Shown here: piece by piece, positions 36,604 through 47,568 of the stretch | How positions within the stretch are numbered: position 1 is the stretch's first letter | How the letters are laid out: each line of letters opens with the position of its first letter | Assembly (NCBI GenBank): GCA_977017575.1 | Contig: CDRNVI010000003.1 | Location: forward strand, 682,001-746,000 | Reading direction: 5' to 3' | Source: Paramoeba atlantica | Lineage: Eukaryota; Discosea | DNA: 64,000 nt | Notes under the pieces: model-generated | The model's database searches: none | What the model was told of the DNA's origin: nothing | What the model saw: only the letters and a program-made list of their open reading frames with translations | Made by a program: the position numbers and the translations under genes

Positions 36604-36930
36604 AACTAGGCCCCTGTCAGGGCATTCGGCTTTTGTCGGATGATGGGGCGTAGCGACCCCAGCTTCCCTAGCTAACTCACCCGGCGTCGCATAACAAGAC
36701 GCTACATACCTAGGGTGGGTACGATCAGGGCCCCGCGGGTGACACTACCCGGTGCCAGCAAAACAAGGCACAAAATAACTAGGGTAACGGTCACCCAGAC
36801 ATTGCAGCGTGAGAATGACACCGCCCGGTACCGGATATAACAAGGTACTAAGGAACTAGGGTGGGTGTCATTCAGCATAATCTTTGGAGTGTGTTGTGTT
36901 TTTTCACTTCAAAAGAAGTGTTTTTTCATA
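36604..36930 (+). mobile_element. SINE-3, 3'-truncated
   Basis: Sense plus. Reverse complement of the SINE-2 5' two thirds, with all three hairpins (36692-36735, 36755-36805, 36825-36880), plus a longer 5' region with a further hairpin (CATCCGAC:GTCGGATG type near 36625-36655). The 3' stem-loop is absent; a T-run and tandem repeats follow. Confidence 0.65.
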
Positions 36931-36950
36931 ACTTTTTTTTTTTTTTTGCT

Positions 36951-37078
36951 TAATAAAACTCACAAGCTTAATAAAACTCACAAGCCTAATAAAACTCACA
37001 AGCTTAATAAAACTCACAAGCTTAATAAAACTCACAAGCTTAATAAAACTCACAAGCTTAATAAAACTCACAAGCTTG
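36951..37078. repeat. 18-bp tandem repeat, about seven units
   Basis: Unit TTAATAAAACTCACAAGC. It adjoins a T-run (36935-36949) at what should be the 3' end of LINE-A'. The unit resembles the TTAATAAAAAGG-type tail repeats of LINE-A, so it may be an expanded LINE tail. Confidence 0.75.
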
Positions 37079-37671
37079 ACTTTTTTATTATATTAAAGTT
37101 TAAACGTATGCGTCTGGCATACTCCAAATTCCTACAAATGCACCACAAATATTTAAAAAAAAAAAAAAAAAAGAAAATCAATACCAGGATTATTTTTTTT
37201 TACCCAGTGAATATTGTTAATGTTATTTTTTTTTCTTAATAAAAACACAGGTCTTAATAAAAACAAAGGTCTTAACAAAAACAAAGATCATCTAATCCAT
37301 CCGGTTTTAGGTTGTAGTTTGTTTGCTCGTTGCTTTTTTTTTGACGTATTATTTACAGATTTTTAGGGAATAATTTACCGCATGATTGTTTTGGACTTTA
37401 GGCGTTGTTGTTGCTGTTGGAATTGACGTGGACTTGTGCATATATATATACCATATGTATATTGCATAAAAACGAATCTCTCACTATTATTATTTTGCGG
37501 TATGTTCTTTTAGTTGCAACTTTACGCAGAGAAAATAAGCGGTCTTGACACGGGTTCTTTTTGCGAACTTTATTTTTCAATGGCTGAGGCCTCCTATGTT
37601 CTTTTAGTTGCCACTTTACGCAGAGGAAAATAAGCGGTCTTGACAAGGGTTCTTTTTGCGAACTTTATTTT
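37079..37671 (-). other. LINE-A' 3'UTR with tail motifs and a 94-bp tandem duplication
   Basis: Minus-strand tail repeats near 37225-37285 read TAAGACCTTTGTTTTTATT. A 94-bp segment is duplicated at 37502-37595 and 37596-37690, covering the last codons and the start of the UTR. No separate gene. Confidence 0.6.
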
Positions 37672-38762
37672 TCAATGGCTGAGGCCTCCTAGCCATTGTT
37701 CTGCTGAGATGTATTGTCGTAATTGTGATACGACAGTGTAAGCTGCAAATTTCTCGATTTCTAGTTGAAAGGAATCTCGCGTGTTTTGGAAATCAAGCTC
37801 AGCCCTTTTCGCCAGGGTTTTGATTAGGTTCTTCGTTTCTTCATGCATTAACCCACAGTCTGTTACCGCTATACATCGAAAATATTCTGGTTCCAGACCT
37901 TTTTCCACTATATATTTCCGATGTTTTCGTTCCACTGCACTTTGTAAAAGAGCTCTGCTGCTTTGTTTACGATATCCACTGCAACATGTATGGATCACTG
38001 TCACGTCGTATAAAACTTCCCCTACGTCAGGCCACATTATTGCTAGATCCGGGCCTGATCTAATTCTTCTAGCGCGACATGGGTGTCTTTCTGCGGCTTC
38101 GGGTGAGATTGAACATTTGCACTTTGTACAGAAAAAGGATGAATAAAGACGAGGCTCAATGGCGCATGGCAGCCCTGCTTTGGCACACAAGTTAGATAAA
38201 TACCGTACGATGTGTGAGTGTTTCCTTGTGCTATTCATTCCTGCACATCGCGAACAGCCGGCCACATGTGGAATAATATTGCTCGGTGATTCAATGGTTC
38301 CACATCCTGGGCACGAAACGGTTTCTGGGGCATTCTCCAGTCTTATCGCTAGACGCATCGTGAGGGTTTGTTTAAATAGGTAAGGATTCACATAGTTGCT
38401 GGTCGAGAATAGATGGTAATTTGACTCTTGCGATCTTTTCATGATGTTCCCGAATCGAGGATTCCCGCTCAGCTCTGCGGCTACTTTTTCATGTTCACTT
38501 TTCATCATTTTTTTCATGCTGGTGCGCGCTCCCTGCGACCCTGAGTTCTTGTTAGCTTTTCGTTTTTCCTCTGATTCTACCGGAGCTTCAATGGTTTTGA
38601 CATGCTCATCAATAGAATTGCGAGAAAGGTCGAAAAGGAAACGATGTTTCAGGATCGTGGAAGTTATGCCTAATCCCCCCATTTTGCAAGGGAGCGAAGC
38701 TAATGACAAAGCGTCGTCGTCCGCCCCACACCATCTCTTTAAAACACCTCGAATCTCTTTAT
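37672..38762 (-). CDS. LINE-A' C-terminal part: zinc knuckle and RLE
   Basis: Very similar to LINE-A: CPGCGTIESPSNIIPHVAGC, FFCTKCKCSISPEAAERHPC, RARRIRSGPDLAIMWPDVGE, YDVTVIHTCC, ERKHRKYIVEKG, ending EQWLGGLSH. Catalytic PD and D residues are present. It is interrupted upstream by YR-3 (38763-54344); coding resumes at 54345. Confidence 0.85.
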
Positions 38763-39586
38763 GAAATCCACGCCGAGGGGCTCCCTGGAAACATATACAC
38801 TGATAACATATATGAATAAATGAACAACTATGAATAGCTCAATCGTAATTCAAAATGACACAACATATCATTCATTCATTTCACAAGCACAAAGATGGAA
38901 AAGAAACAAGCCTGCATAAAACAACACAATCAATGTCACTCTGTTAACGGGGTTCCCCCCCACCGGAACCCTCGGCCAAATGGCTGGGGGCTCGGTGGGT
39001 GGGCACAAAACTTTAAACGTAACAAAATAACAACCTAACAAGAATATAACAAACGAGTAAACACCCCCCTCCATGCAATTAGAGAATACTACATCATAAT
39101 TTGAGAAAATTATGTGCCCCGAAGGGCCAGCAGGCAAATATATAGCCGCCCCTCGGCTAAATTTCAAAACGTGAACTATTAGAAATCCACGACGAGGGGC
39201 TCCCTGGAAACATATACACTGATAACATATATGAATAAATGAACAACTATGAATAGCTCAATCGTAATTCAAAATGACACAACATATCATTCATTCATTT
39301 CACAAGCACAAAGATGGAAAAGAAACAAGCCTGCATAAAACAACACAATCAATGTCACTCTGTTAACGGGGTTCCCCCCCACCGGAACCCTCGGCCAACC
39401 TGCCCACACACACGTCACAATAAACGCAAAATGCCCAATCACGTAGTCAAATATTAATAGATAGAAAATATCAAAATATGCAGAGCTCACAAAAGGATAA
39501 CGATAGCAATAGATGACCAGTCCATTACCACGCCCTTTACAAGCTCACACGAGCTACACAGGTTACGCTTTCAACCTCTGCCCATA

Positions 39587-39758
39587 TACCAACTTGGGAC
39601 CTAGAAGTGTGGAGCAACTAGGCGTGGTGTACGGCCGTGTCAACAATGACGCGGTTAAAAACATTAAGGCGCTAATCGCAGAGTAAAGAAAACTTTACTC
39701 ACCTTTATCTCACATTGGGGAACCTTGTTTTTTCGAAAACCAAGGCGTGAGGATAAAG
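39587..39758 (-). ncRNA. two CG double-stem RNA modules of YR-3
   Basis: 39587-39629: P1 ACCA:TGGT, P2 CCTAG:CTAGG, joiner TCCCAAGT. 39703-39758: P1 CTTTATCCTCA paired with TGAGATAAAG, CG, P2 CCTTG:CAAGG extended by a TTTTCGAAAA-type hairpin, joiner TTCCCCAATG. Confidence 0.5.
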
Positions 39759-40166
39759 TTTGTCAACCGATTAACATCCATAACCTTCCAAAATTATAGG
39801 GACAACCTCCAAACCCCAGGACCCCGTCCGCTCTCTTTTTTTTTTTTTTTTTTTTTTTTACGTGTTTTTTTTTTTGACGAACCAAGTACATAGTAGGTCC
39901 ATTAGGGGGGTATATGAATTTAAAACAAGCAATCAAATTAGCAATTCCTTTTATTTCCACAGAAGTATTTTCTTTTTTTTTTAACAAACAATCAAATTAG
40001 CAATTCTTTTTCTGTCCACAGATGTACCTTTTTTCTCAGCCCAAAACTAGCAATTTAGTCTCCCCTAAGTATATACTACAAACAAGAAAAACAGTAAAAA
40101 TTAAAACAAGCAATCCATGCCCAATCCATTCGCGCGTTCCGGACCGGGTCTTTCGACCTCTCCACG

Positions 40167-40329
40167 GCCTGACTTGTGAACCCTTCCCTTGCTATACGGG
40201 AGGGCGCAGGCGCGGGCCTGTGTCGACAGCGACACGGTCACGAAACAGGATGCTGGCCGACGGGGAGGAGATTCACTACCCGTGTACTACCTCACTTGGG
40301 GTACCTAGCCCTCGCGGGCTAGGCGTGAG
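40167..40329 (-). ncRNA. two CG double-stem RNA modules in the LINE-C1 3'UTR
   Basis: 40167-40211: P1 GCCTG:CAGGC, CG, P2 CCCTCCC:GGGAAGGG, joiner TTCACAAGT. 40291-40329: P1 CTCA:TGAG, CG, P2 CCTAGCCC:GGGCTAGG with a GCGA loop, joiner TACCCCAAG. Both recur unchanged or nearly so in LINE-C2 and C3. Confidence 0.6.
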
Positions 40330-40386
40330 TATAGACTCTGTCGACACGACCAACATCCGGACCAGAGGATGCAAAAGAGGATGGAA

Positions 40387-42919
40387 CTACACCACTTCCA
40401 TATCGCCATAGCCTATCAGGGCTGGGTCAGGTGTCGGTGAGGATCGTAGCACCATCATACGTGCCTGCGACCGCATTAAAGTGACGTTCAAGCCAGCAAG
40501 AAGTCGATGTAAGGCTTCTTTTTTGGATAGTTTACCGGAGTGCATTGAGTGCTCAATTGCCACGTCACGGATCACAGCCATAGCGCTGGGGCACCATGAG
40601 CCGTATGATTCTACGGCCATGGCCGCAAATCGGAGTTTGGCTGCGGCGGCTTCTTCCCGTTGTTTCTGCTTGTGTTCCGTTGCGTATCTTTCCGCAAAGG
40701 ATCCAGCTGAAACCACGCTAGCATCACGGACTAGATCCGTATATTTTGTTTGCTGGACGTGTGTGACAGCGAAATCCATTACAAGGCCCTGACCCGCTCG
40801 AAAACTTGAGATAAATACGTCCGCCGGTCGCGTCAGACCGCCGCCAGGGCCCGTGTTATGCAGGCTTACTTCCCGCTTCGTTGTAAGCCCGGCATTTGTG
40901 CAGTCTCGGGCAAACTGTCTGGCAAGAGCGTTGTGGCGAGCGATGATACCATGCCCACTCTTGCAGGAAAGTGCATGGTCCCCCTCAGGGCCTAGCGGGA
41001 GCCCACATTTGTCCATAGGGCAGGGTCTTGCCTTGGGGTAAATTTTTTCCCCTAGCCACCATCGCGTCAGAGTGCGAAACTCGGCGGAAGTGAAAGCGAA
41101 ACCACTGGTCTTCGATGGAATCACAAAGGCCCACTCCGATGCCCCTTCTCCCGTTTGGGATACCCATCGGGCTCTGGTTTTGTCATCTGCGTTTTTATAG
41201 TCTGCCAAGTATTGGGATGCTGAAATCACCTGGCTTAATTCTCGTTGTCGCGGGATTACTAGTACGGGGCGAGAGGCTTCAGGGTCTGCGTCGTCGGGGT
41301 GCAAAACTTCTAGGATTCTTTCGTCCGGGATGATATCGTCGGAGTTTGCTGTTTCTGGGTTCAACTGTTCAGGTGGGGAAGACGAAGGTTTTGGAATTCT
41401 CCCTGTATTTGAAACGAAGTTATAGCCCGCGCGCCTATTGACGTCCCGTACTGCGAATTCAAAACTCTCAGCTTGCGTGGGGTCCCAACGGTCATTTGCA
41501 GACGCAAAGGCTACAGAAGATACGTATGCTGATGTGGCGTGTGTTGCAGCGGACCTCAACCCTAATCCTCCGTGTCGTTTGTCTCGTTGGGCCTGTCGTC
41601 GAGCCGATTCACCCAAAGGACCGATAAAGCGCTCCGTCGTGTTTTGGACTGCTCGGTCCAGGCGTTCGCAAAGGTCTTGTAGCTCCGCGGTAGGTGTCGT
41701 GCGTAGAGCATACACCATTTTGCAAAATCCTGTGCAATGACGAATGAGCGATAGGGCCACTTGAGGGTCATCCAACTTTTGTATTGCCGTTAGTGAGTCC
41801 TCAGCGAGACTGATTGGATTTTCCAATAGGTATCGGTGACAAAAGCTTGTAGATCCAATAGGGCTTCCCAAGATGTCAAGATTGCCGTCTGTGTTTTTGT
41901 TCAAACCAGGAATGTCCGGGAAAAGAGCAAATCGGTCAGAGGCAGCTGGATTCGTAATGAGTTCACATTTAGCAACATTGAGATGTAAGCCCCACTTGGG
42001 ACCTTCGACTGCAATGACGTCAAGTGCATGCCTGACGTCTGAAGATTTGCCTGACAGAACCCCATCGTCCAAGAACCACATGTTTAAGTCAAGCCTTGGG
42101 GCTGCCTTCTTGATTTCCGTAAATAGTTCCTTCGCGACGAGAGAAAATAAAAGAGGGCCTAGTGGGTCTCCCTGCTGAACTCCTTCAGAAGAGGTGATCG
42201 TTCGATCTCCGAAGGTTAGGCGGCTGTCTGAAGAGTAACACCATTCGACATAGGGACTAAGCTCAGGAAAATATTGACGGGTGAGCGAAATAAAGCTGTT
42301 GCGTGATACGTGGTTGAACGCATTTCGGAGATCAACTTTACATAAGACGAAGTCCTCGTCATCAACGTGTTCCGCCATGGTCAATCTGCATAAATGTATT
42401 ACCCTCTCGGCTCCAGCGGGTATTGCAACCCCGTACTGATGTCCTCGGAAGAGCCGACAGGCCTTTGGTTTGACAGAAAAGCACGCAACCTTGCTTGCGA
42501 GACGCCGGAGGGTTTCTCCTGCGGCGATGGGCCGAACATCGTGTGCTCCCTTATGAAGTGCACATAAGCGTCCGCCAGCGAAGTGCGGCTGGACCTCGTC
42601 CATCGCGCCTCCGGAAAGAAGATGGTTAACGAACTTGGTGAGCGTTCCCAATGGATCTATGCGCTCATCGTTGTGATATGCCATGGCTATCTGCACATGT
42701 TCTGGCCGAAGGCCGAACGCCCCTCCGGAGGATCCTCTGTGGAAACTTGAGAGTGCCTCGGTTACATTTTCCTGTGTGATCTTGAGAGGGGTTACGGACG
42801 ATGAAGGAAGTTGTTCGCCTGGGTCTTCGCCAGAGAGTCGTGGAGGGTGCTTGTTTATGAGTTTATTGTAGGTGGCATCGTCATGGGGAGCGAGTGGCTC
42901 CGAGGTCAGCGCTGTCATG
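40387..42919 (-). CDS. LINE-C1 polyprotein, RT and RLE part
   Basis: 843 residues to the stop. RT: GSSGGAFGLRPEHVQIA, VDLRNAFNHVSRNS, SSEGVQQGDPLGPLLFS, catalytic MWFLDDGVLSG and GPKWGLHLNVAKCEL. Then a zinc-binding segment (CPMDKCGLPLGPEGDHALSC...H) and an RLE with GGGLTRPADVFIS, LVMDFAVTHVQQ and AERYATEHKQKQRE, the PD...D...K arrangement. The C-terminal helix LMRSQARMMVLR is conserved in C2 and C3. The RT-RLE pair resembles R2/Utopia-like LINEs and is clearly different from LINE-A. The N-terminal half continues at 43349 beyond SINE-4. Confidence 0.85.
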
Positions 42920-43348
42920 ATGATGATGATGTATTGGGCCTTTTGACTCCGAAAAGTTATGGCCCCTCAACTCCCCAAACGGGCAGTCCGAATACGTCTT
43001 GCGACGTATCCGGAGAGCCAGCCATAGCAAGCTACGGCTGACCTCCGTTTGGAGAGGAGTTAGGTTACAGCTAGGGAGGTGGGGTGCGCTATACCCCTGC
43101 GCCTTAGGTAATGCAAATAAGGCGCCCCTTGACCAAAAAAAACCACTCTATCTTTTGAGGGTGGATAAAAAAAACACAAACACATTCCAAAGATTAGCCC
43201 GAATGGCACCCACCCTAGTTTCTTAGTACCTTGTTATATTCGGTACCGGGCGGTGCCACCCATTCTACGTTGCCAGAATGACATCCACCCTAATTATTTA
43301 GTGCCTCGTTTTACTGGCACCGGGTAGTGTCATCCGCTGTCATGGCAT
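42920..43348 (-). mobile_element. SINE-4 in the LINE-C1 ORF
   Basis: TSD AGCGCTGTCATG (42908-42919 and 43349-43360). Sense minus: two double-stem hairpins (43203-43255, GTACC:GGTAC within GGCACC:GGTGCC; 43277-43333, GTGCC:GGCAC within TACCC:GGGTG). A long 5'-unrelated central region follows, then a 3' clamp (GGGGCCATAAC...AAAGGCCCAATA) and a (CAT)n tail. Compared with SINE-2 only the hairpin core and the terminal plan are shared. Confidence 0.75.
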
Positions 43349-45072
43349 AGCGCTGTCATGGCACGCGATAGCTCTCCATCTCGGGCAAGCCTAGCCGCTC
43401 GTAGAGCTGCCTTGTCGTCATTTTCTTCTACGCTGGTTGCTTGCGCCGGGGATTTGCGTTTGCGCTGTAGACTGGCGATTGCTTCACTCCAGAGGGGTAT
43501 GTACTCCTTTTGGTTCCATCTGGAAAGACATTTTCGGACGTAGGACGCATAAGAGGTTTTGTTCTTACTGCCTCCACGGCGGGGGGCCGGAAGGACACAT
43601 TTCGGAAGCATCGCAAGGAGAGTCCACGCCTCGAGTGTATTATCTAGCGTGGCTGCCATCAAGCAGGAAGTGAGTACTCGTGCCCATTCAGCCCTGCAGC
43701 AATAAGGGATATCCTTGCTCGTAATCACCGGCAGTGTGCACACAGAAGATAAGGTCGGCAGCAAGTTGTCAACATCCTCCATCTGATCGGGCTGATCATT
43801 AGGGTTCGTACCGGGGGGGCTTTCAGGCATCACAGCGGCGTTTGTGGTAGGGTTCGGGGAGTCGTTCACCTCACGGGAAGGATCCTGAGGGTTATCGGAT
43901 GAGTGTGTGCGAAATTTGCAATGTCGCGTATGGGACTCCTTTTTGCCTAAGTGGTAATGTTTTTTGCAGTATGCACATCGAAATCTTCCTTCCTCTGCCC
44001 ACCACGTGTCCGTTACTTCCGCCCCGTGCCTGTTTGAGACGTGATTATAATACGCCTGCCATTGATTTCCATGAGGACCGGTTTGCCATAAACATGATTC
44101 AACTGGGCACTTTCTAGCGTTATATGATGTTTTTGTCTTCCGCGTGAGGTTAGGTGATTTAACAGGCTCGGATTTGAAAGTGGCTCGGTTCCGCTTAAGC
44201 TTTACTTCCGATGTGACGCAGCTGTCTTGTGATGATACCGGTTCAACGGAGACTCCGTCGCTACCCGACTCTGTCGCTACTGTGCTTTCGGAGCCTGATT
44301 GGTTCAAAGATGTCTGTGAGGTAATATTTCTTTTAGAGCACTTCTTGTTCTTGCGCCTCTTTAGACTGCTAGAAACGGAGAAATGAGAAACGAGGTCCGT
44401 CGGAGTGAGGTCTGGGAACGTGGCCGTACTGCTTTCGGATTCGTAACAGTTCTTAGAGTGTTCTGAGTTTCGAAGGTGTCGTAAAAATCTCGTCTTCACA
44501 GCTTTATTAGATTTTCTCAATTGGCTGGGTGAAGTCGCATCAGTTCCCTCGAAGTTGACATTAGGACCCTCATCAGTGGTCTTCACAGCCTTGCTAGATG
44601 TGCTTAATTGGCTGAGTGAAGTCGAATCGGTTCCGTCAGGATTGACATTAGAGCACTCATCGGTCATCTTCGCAGCCTTGCTAAATGTGCTTAGTTGGCT
44701 GTGTGGAATCGAATCAGCTCCTTCGAAATCAGCATTATTAGACTTATCGATATCACGCTGGACACTACAATGGATCTCCTCTTCAGTTCGGTCATGTACG
44801 TGACCCATGTCGGGCGTTTCAATATCCTTTTCTAAAGCGTGCGCACGGCGCATGCAATCGTGCGGGATATTCTGCGGGATGGCAGCAGTGTACAAACTCT
44901 CGTCATAGGTGCTTGCGCTTCGGATAAGATGTTCGTTGCCCTTAAACTGGTCCCAACTACCCAATTCATGGGATTTTTCTTCGTGGACAGAATTCTGATT
45001 AGAATCCATGATTCCAGGGTCGAAAGGTGCGTCCTCAGGATGGTTGTCTGGGTGTGTCTCGTTCATCACCAT
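43349..45072 (-). CDS. LINE-C1 polyprotein, N-terminal part
   Basis: Starts MVMNETHPDNHPED (ATG at 45070-45072; an inner Met lies two codons on). HELGSWDQFKGNEHLIRSAS is the motif shared with LINE-D. Three imperfect ~36-residue repeats follow (SLSQLSTSSKAVKTTDE units), then basic sequence and two zinc fingers: CPVESC...HVSNRH and CAYCKKHYHLGKKESHTRHC. Last is the pre-RT region AEWARVLTSCLMAATLDNTL and PKCVLPAPRRGGSKN, known from R2/Utopia-like LINEs. Fingers likely bind target DNA. The frame is continuous with 42919 apart from the SINE. Confidence 0.8.
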
Positions 45073-45114
45073 CAAAAAGAGAGTAGACAAAGAAAAAGAA
45101 AATAATTCAACAAG

Positions 45115-45150
45115 CAACAAGGTACAGAAACTGTATCTTTATCGTTAAAG
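45115..45150 (-). other. complete spliced-leader relic at the LINE-C1 5' end
   Basis: 36 bases identical to 554-589. A further 17 bases (45151-45167), starting ATAAAG on the plus strand, lie between the leader and the target duplication. They partly mirror the leader start (CTTTATC against GATAAAG), suggesting snap-back synthesis at the cDNA end. Confidence 0.8.
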
Positions 45151-45167
45151 ATAAAGTGTTTTAAGAT

Positions 45168-45553
45168 ACGTGTTTTTTTTTTTTTTTTTTAAGCAATAAA
45201 ATTAGCAATTTCATATTTTGGAGCCCAAAACTAGCAATTCGATCTCCCGTAAGTATAATAACAATAATAACAATAATAATAAAAACAAGCAATCCACGCC
45301 CAATCCATTCGCGCGTTCCGGACCGGGTCTTTCGACCTCTCCACGGCCTGACTTGTGAACCCTTCCCTTGCTATATGGGAGGGCGCAGGCGCGGGCCTGT
45401 GTCGACAGCGACACGGTCGCGAAACAGGATGCTGGTCGACGGGGAGGAGATTCACTTCCCGTGTACTACCTCACTTGGGGTACCTAGCCCTCGCGGGCTA
45501 GGCGTGAGCATAGACTCTGTCGACTCGACCAACATCCAGGCCAGAAGTTTTCC
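45168..45553 (-). other. LINE-C2 3'UTR with RNA modules
   Basis: Near-identical to the LINE-C1 and C3 3'UTRs from TAGCAATTCGATCTCCC onward. Modules at 45346-45390 and 45470-45508. A (TAA)n-like tract at 45257-45284 and a T tract at 45172-45190. Confidence 0.7.
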
Positions 45554-46318
45554 TTACTCTTCTTTGCCATACCCCACAAGTGCAGGGCCTGTGTTCGCCG
45601 AGGGGAGGCGAAGAACGAGCATACGCGCCTGGGAGCGCATGAGGGTGACGTTCAGACTTGTTAGTATTTGCTGTAACGCCCCCCCTTGCGAAAGTGTTCC
45701 ACCTGAGGTCGCAGCTTGGCCTTTCGAGACTTCCCGCAAGACCGACATAGCGGCCGGACTCCAGCATCCGTATGTTTCGACAGCCATAGCTGTGAACTTG
45801 GTCTTCGCTTCTTCAGCTTCCTCCCGTTGCTTCCGCTTGTGTTCGACGGCGTACCTCTCGGCGAATGACCCGGCTGCCACCATGTTAGCATCACGGACCA
45901 GGTCCGTATACTTTTGTTGCTGAACATGTGTGACAGCGAAATCAAGGACGAGGGCCTGACCGAGACCACCGTTCCGGACATAGACATCTGCGGGTCGCGT
46001 GAGGGCGCCGCCCGGACCCCTGTTTCCCAGAGAGACTTCTCTCTGTGGGCTCAACCCGGCCTTGCTGCATTCAGCGGAGAACTGTTCCGCTAGGGCGTTG
46101 TGCCTTGTAATGATTCCGTGGCCGCACTTGCAGGCTAGCGCATGGTCCCCCCCAGGGCCGAGTGGGAGGCGACAATTCGGAATCGGGCAGTTGTGACCTT
46201 GAGGGTATATACTCTCCCCGAGCCACCAACGAATCAGAGTCCGAAATTCAGTAGGGGTGTAGGCATGACCGCAGAGAGTTGAGGGAACCGTGAAGGCCCA
46301 GTTGGATGCCCCGTCGCC
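45554..46318 (-). CDS. LINE-C2 C-terminal RLE fragment
   Basis: Carries the RLE motifs of the C family: GPGGALTRPADVYVR, LVLDFAVTHVQQQKYTDLVR, AERYAVEHKRKQRE, then LNVTLMRSQARMLVLR and the stop. Upstream codons (CPIPNCRLPLGPGGDHALAC) are in the same open stretch up to the T-run at 46319, where the copy is 5'-truncated. No RT. Frame shifts within 46050-46318 are possible; I could not settle this by eye. Confidence 0.7.
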   Translation of the reverse strand, partial: GDGASNWAFTVPSTLCGHAYTPTEFRTLIRWWLGESIYPQGHNCPIPNCRLPLGPGGDHALACKCGHGIITRHNALAEQFSAECSKAGLSPQREVSLGNRGPGGALTRPADVYVRNGGLGQALVLDFAVTHVQQQKYTDLVRDANMVAAGSFAERYAVEHKRKQREEAEEAKTKFTAMAVETYGCWSPAAMSVLREVSKGQAATSGGTLSQGGALQQILTSLNVTLMRSQARMLVLRLPSANTGPALVGYGKEE

Positions 46319-46913
46319 ATTTTTTTTTTTTTTTGTTTTTTTTTTTGCAAATAATTGGGGGGAATAGTATTGAGTCTAACTTTTTATGTATGGAGTCCAA
46401 CTTTTCCACAATTTCCACACTTACGGCCCTTCACTTTCCCTTACTCCCCATACTTTCCACACCTACTCCTCTTAGCCCTCTCGTACTTCCCTTCCCTCAC
46501 TCCCTACCCCACTCACCGATCCGCATGCACCCAGGCCCGTATGGTCCTGCACCTCCGCTCCCACCCCGTTAGCAGTAATAAATACTTTTGGTTGCCGTAC
46601 GAGGGTGGGAGACGTGGAGGCCACGAAACACAAAGACGTCGTCACGCCGAGGGAGAAGAGCGCGGAGAGAGACACGGGGCGACTGACGCAGGGGCGAGAG
46701 GCGGCGAAGCACGGGCCCATCTGCCAGGAACTCTGCCCCCACCCCGTGAGCAAGTATTGTATACTTTTGGCTGCTGACACGGGGGTGGGGGACGCGAGAG
46801 AGAAACACAACAGGGGGGCAAGCGCACTGCGGAGGGAGGGTGAGGTGGGGGGATGCGGCGCAGGGGGGTGATGGGACGAGACGGGGAAGGGGGATGCCGA
46901 CAAAAAGATTTCA
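46319..46913. other. T tract and GC-rich noncoding segment in YR-3
   Basis: T runs 46319-46346, AT- then C-rich sequence to 46560, then G-rich sequence with two related ~55-bp units (CACCCCGTTAGCAG... near 46562 and CACCCCGTGAGCAAG... near 46740). Long frames here are low complexity and not credible genes. Its G-rich character recalls 2820-3090. Origin unknown. Confidence 0.4.
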
Positions 46914-47568
46914 ATATGACTGTCTAGCTTACCAATATGATGATGCTGATTATCGCTGTATTTGTCGATGTTGCCTTTATATTTCTCAACCTTCTCTCTC
47001 TCAATCTCCTTCCCGCGACTGACAGCATCCGCCGGGTTCTCATCCGTGGATATGTACGCTGCCTTGACACAAATACCTTTGTCCTCTGTCAGTCGCAGGA
47101 CTTCGCGCAATTCCATTGAAACCCCCTCTGACTTGGAGATCCTCCTGTTCAGTGCAGCCTGACAGGAGGTGTTGTCAACAAAAACATCCAAGCAGGTTCC
47201 ACGGGGGCAATGCGCGGAAAACTTCTCGAGGGCTAAGCGGACTGCTGCAGCTTCCGCACGGTTCACCTCATACGAGGATGACTCAGGCCACGCCTCACCC
47301 GTAATCAAAACCTCTCCGCCGTCTAAATACATAATCGCTCCCCATCCTTTCACCGAGGCATCGGTGTAGAGACGATGCTTGTGTGGAACAACATCGGGAT
47401 GGGGAGGTGGAGACCGTGGAACATTCTCCAGCAACTCGTTTCTCCATTCTGCTAGCATGGAGCGAGTGACGACAGGGAGTGCGACCGGACGGTCACATAA
47501 CTTCGGGCAACGGTTCAACAAGTTGATACGCCGTTGCGCCACCTTCAAAGCGAAATAAAATCGCGGCA
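46914..47568 (-). CDS. YR-3 RNase H block
   Basis: Nearly identical to YR-2 and YR-5 over RFYFALKVAQRRINLLNRC, YTDASVKGWGAIMYLD, NRAEAAAVR, FVDNTSC and ENPADAVS. It adjoins YR-4 at 47569; the RT block continues beyond YR-4. Confidence 0.8.

Larger units (their letters stand above)
39876..45167 (-). mobile_element. LINE-C1: complete RLE LINE, split by a SINE
   Basis: TSD ACGTGTTTTTTTTTTT (39860-39875 and from 45168), lying in the T tract of LINE-C2/YR-3. The 5' end has a complete leader relic (45115-45150), preceded by 17 extra bases. Then a UTR and the ORF 45072 to 40387, split by SINE-4 (42920-43348). The 3'UTR 39876-40386 carries two RNA modules. Apart from the SINE the ORF is open, so the copy looks young. 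Confidence 0.85.

Noticed and set aside
36865-37239. ORF with NKTHKL repeats
   Set aside because: Translation of the 18-bp tandem repeat at 36951-37078, not a gene.
40167-40329. Hammerhead or HDV-like ribozyme
   Set aside because: No CTGANGA/GAAA hammerhead core and no nested HDV double pseudoknot visible; the fold is two coaxial stems with an asymmetric internal loop.
46355-46777. Possible host gene in the GC-rich region
   Set aside because: Overlapping open frames on both strands, low complexity, internal ~55-bp repeats and no recognisable domain.
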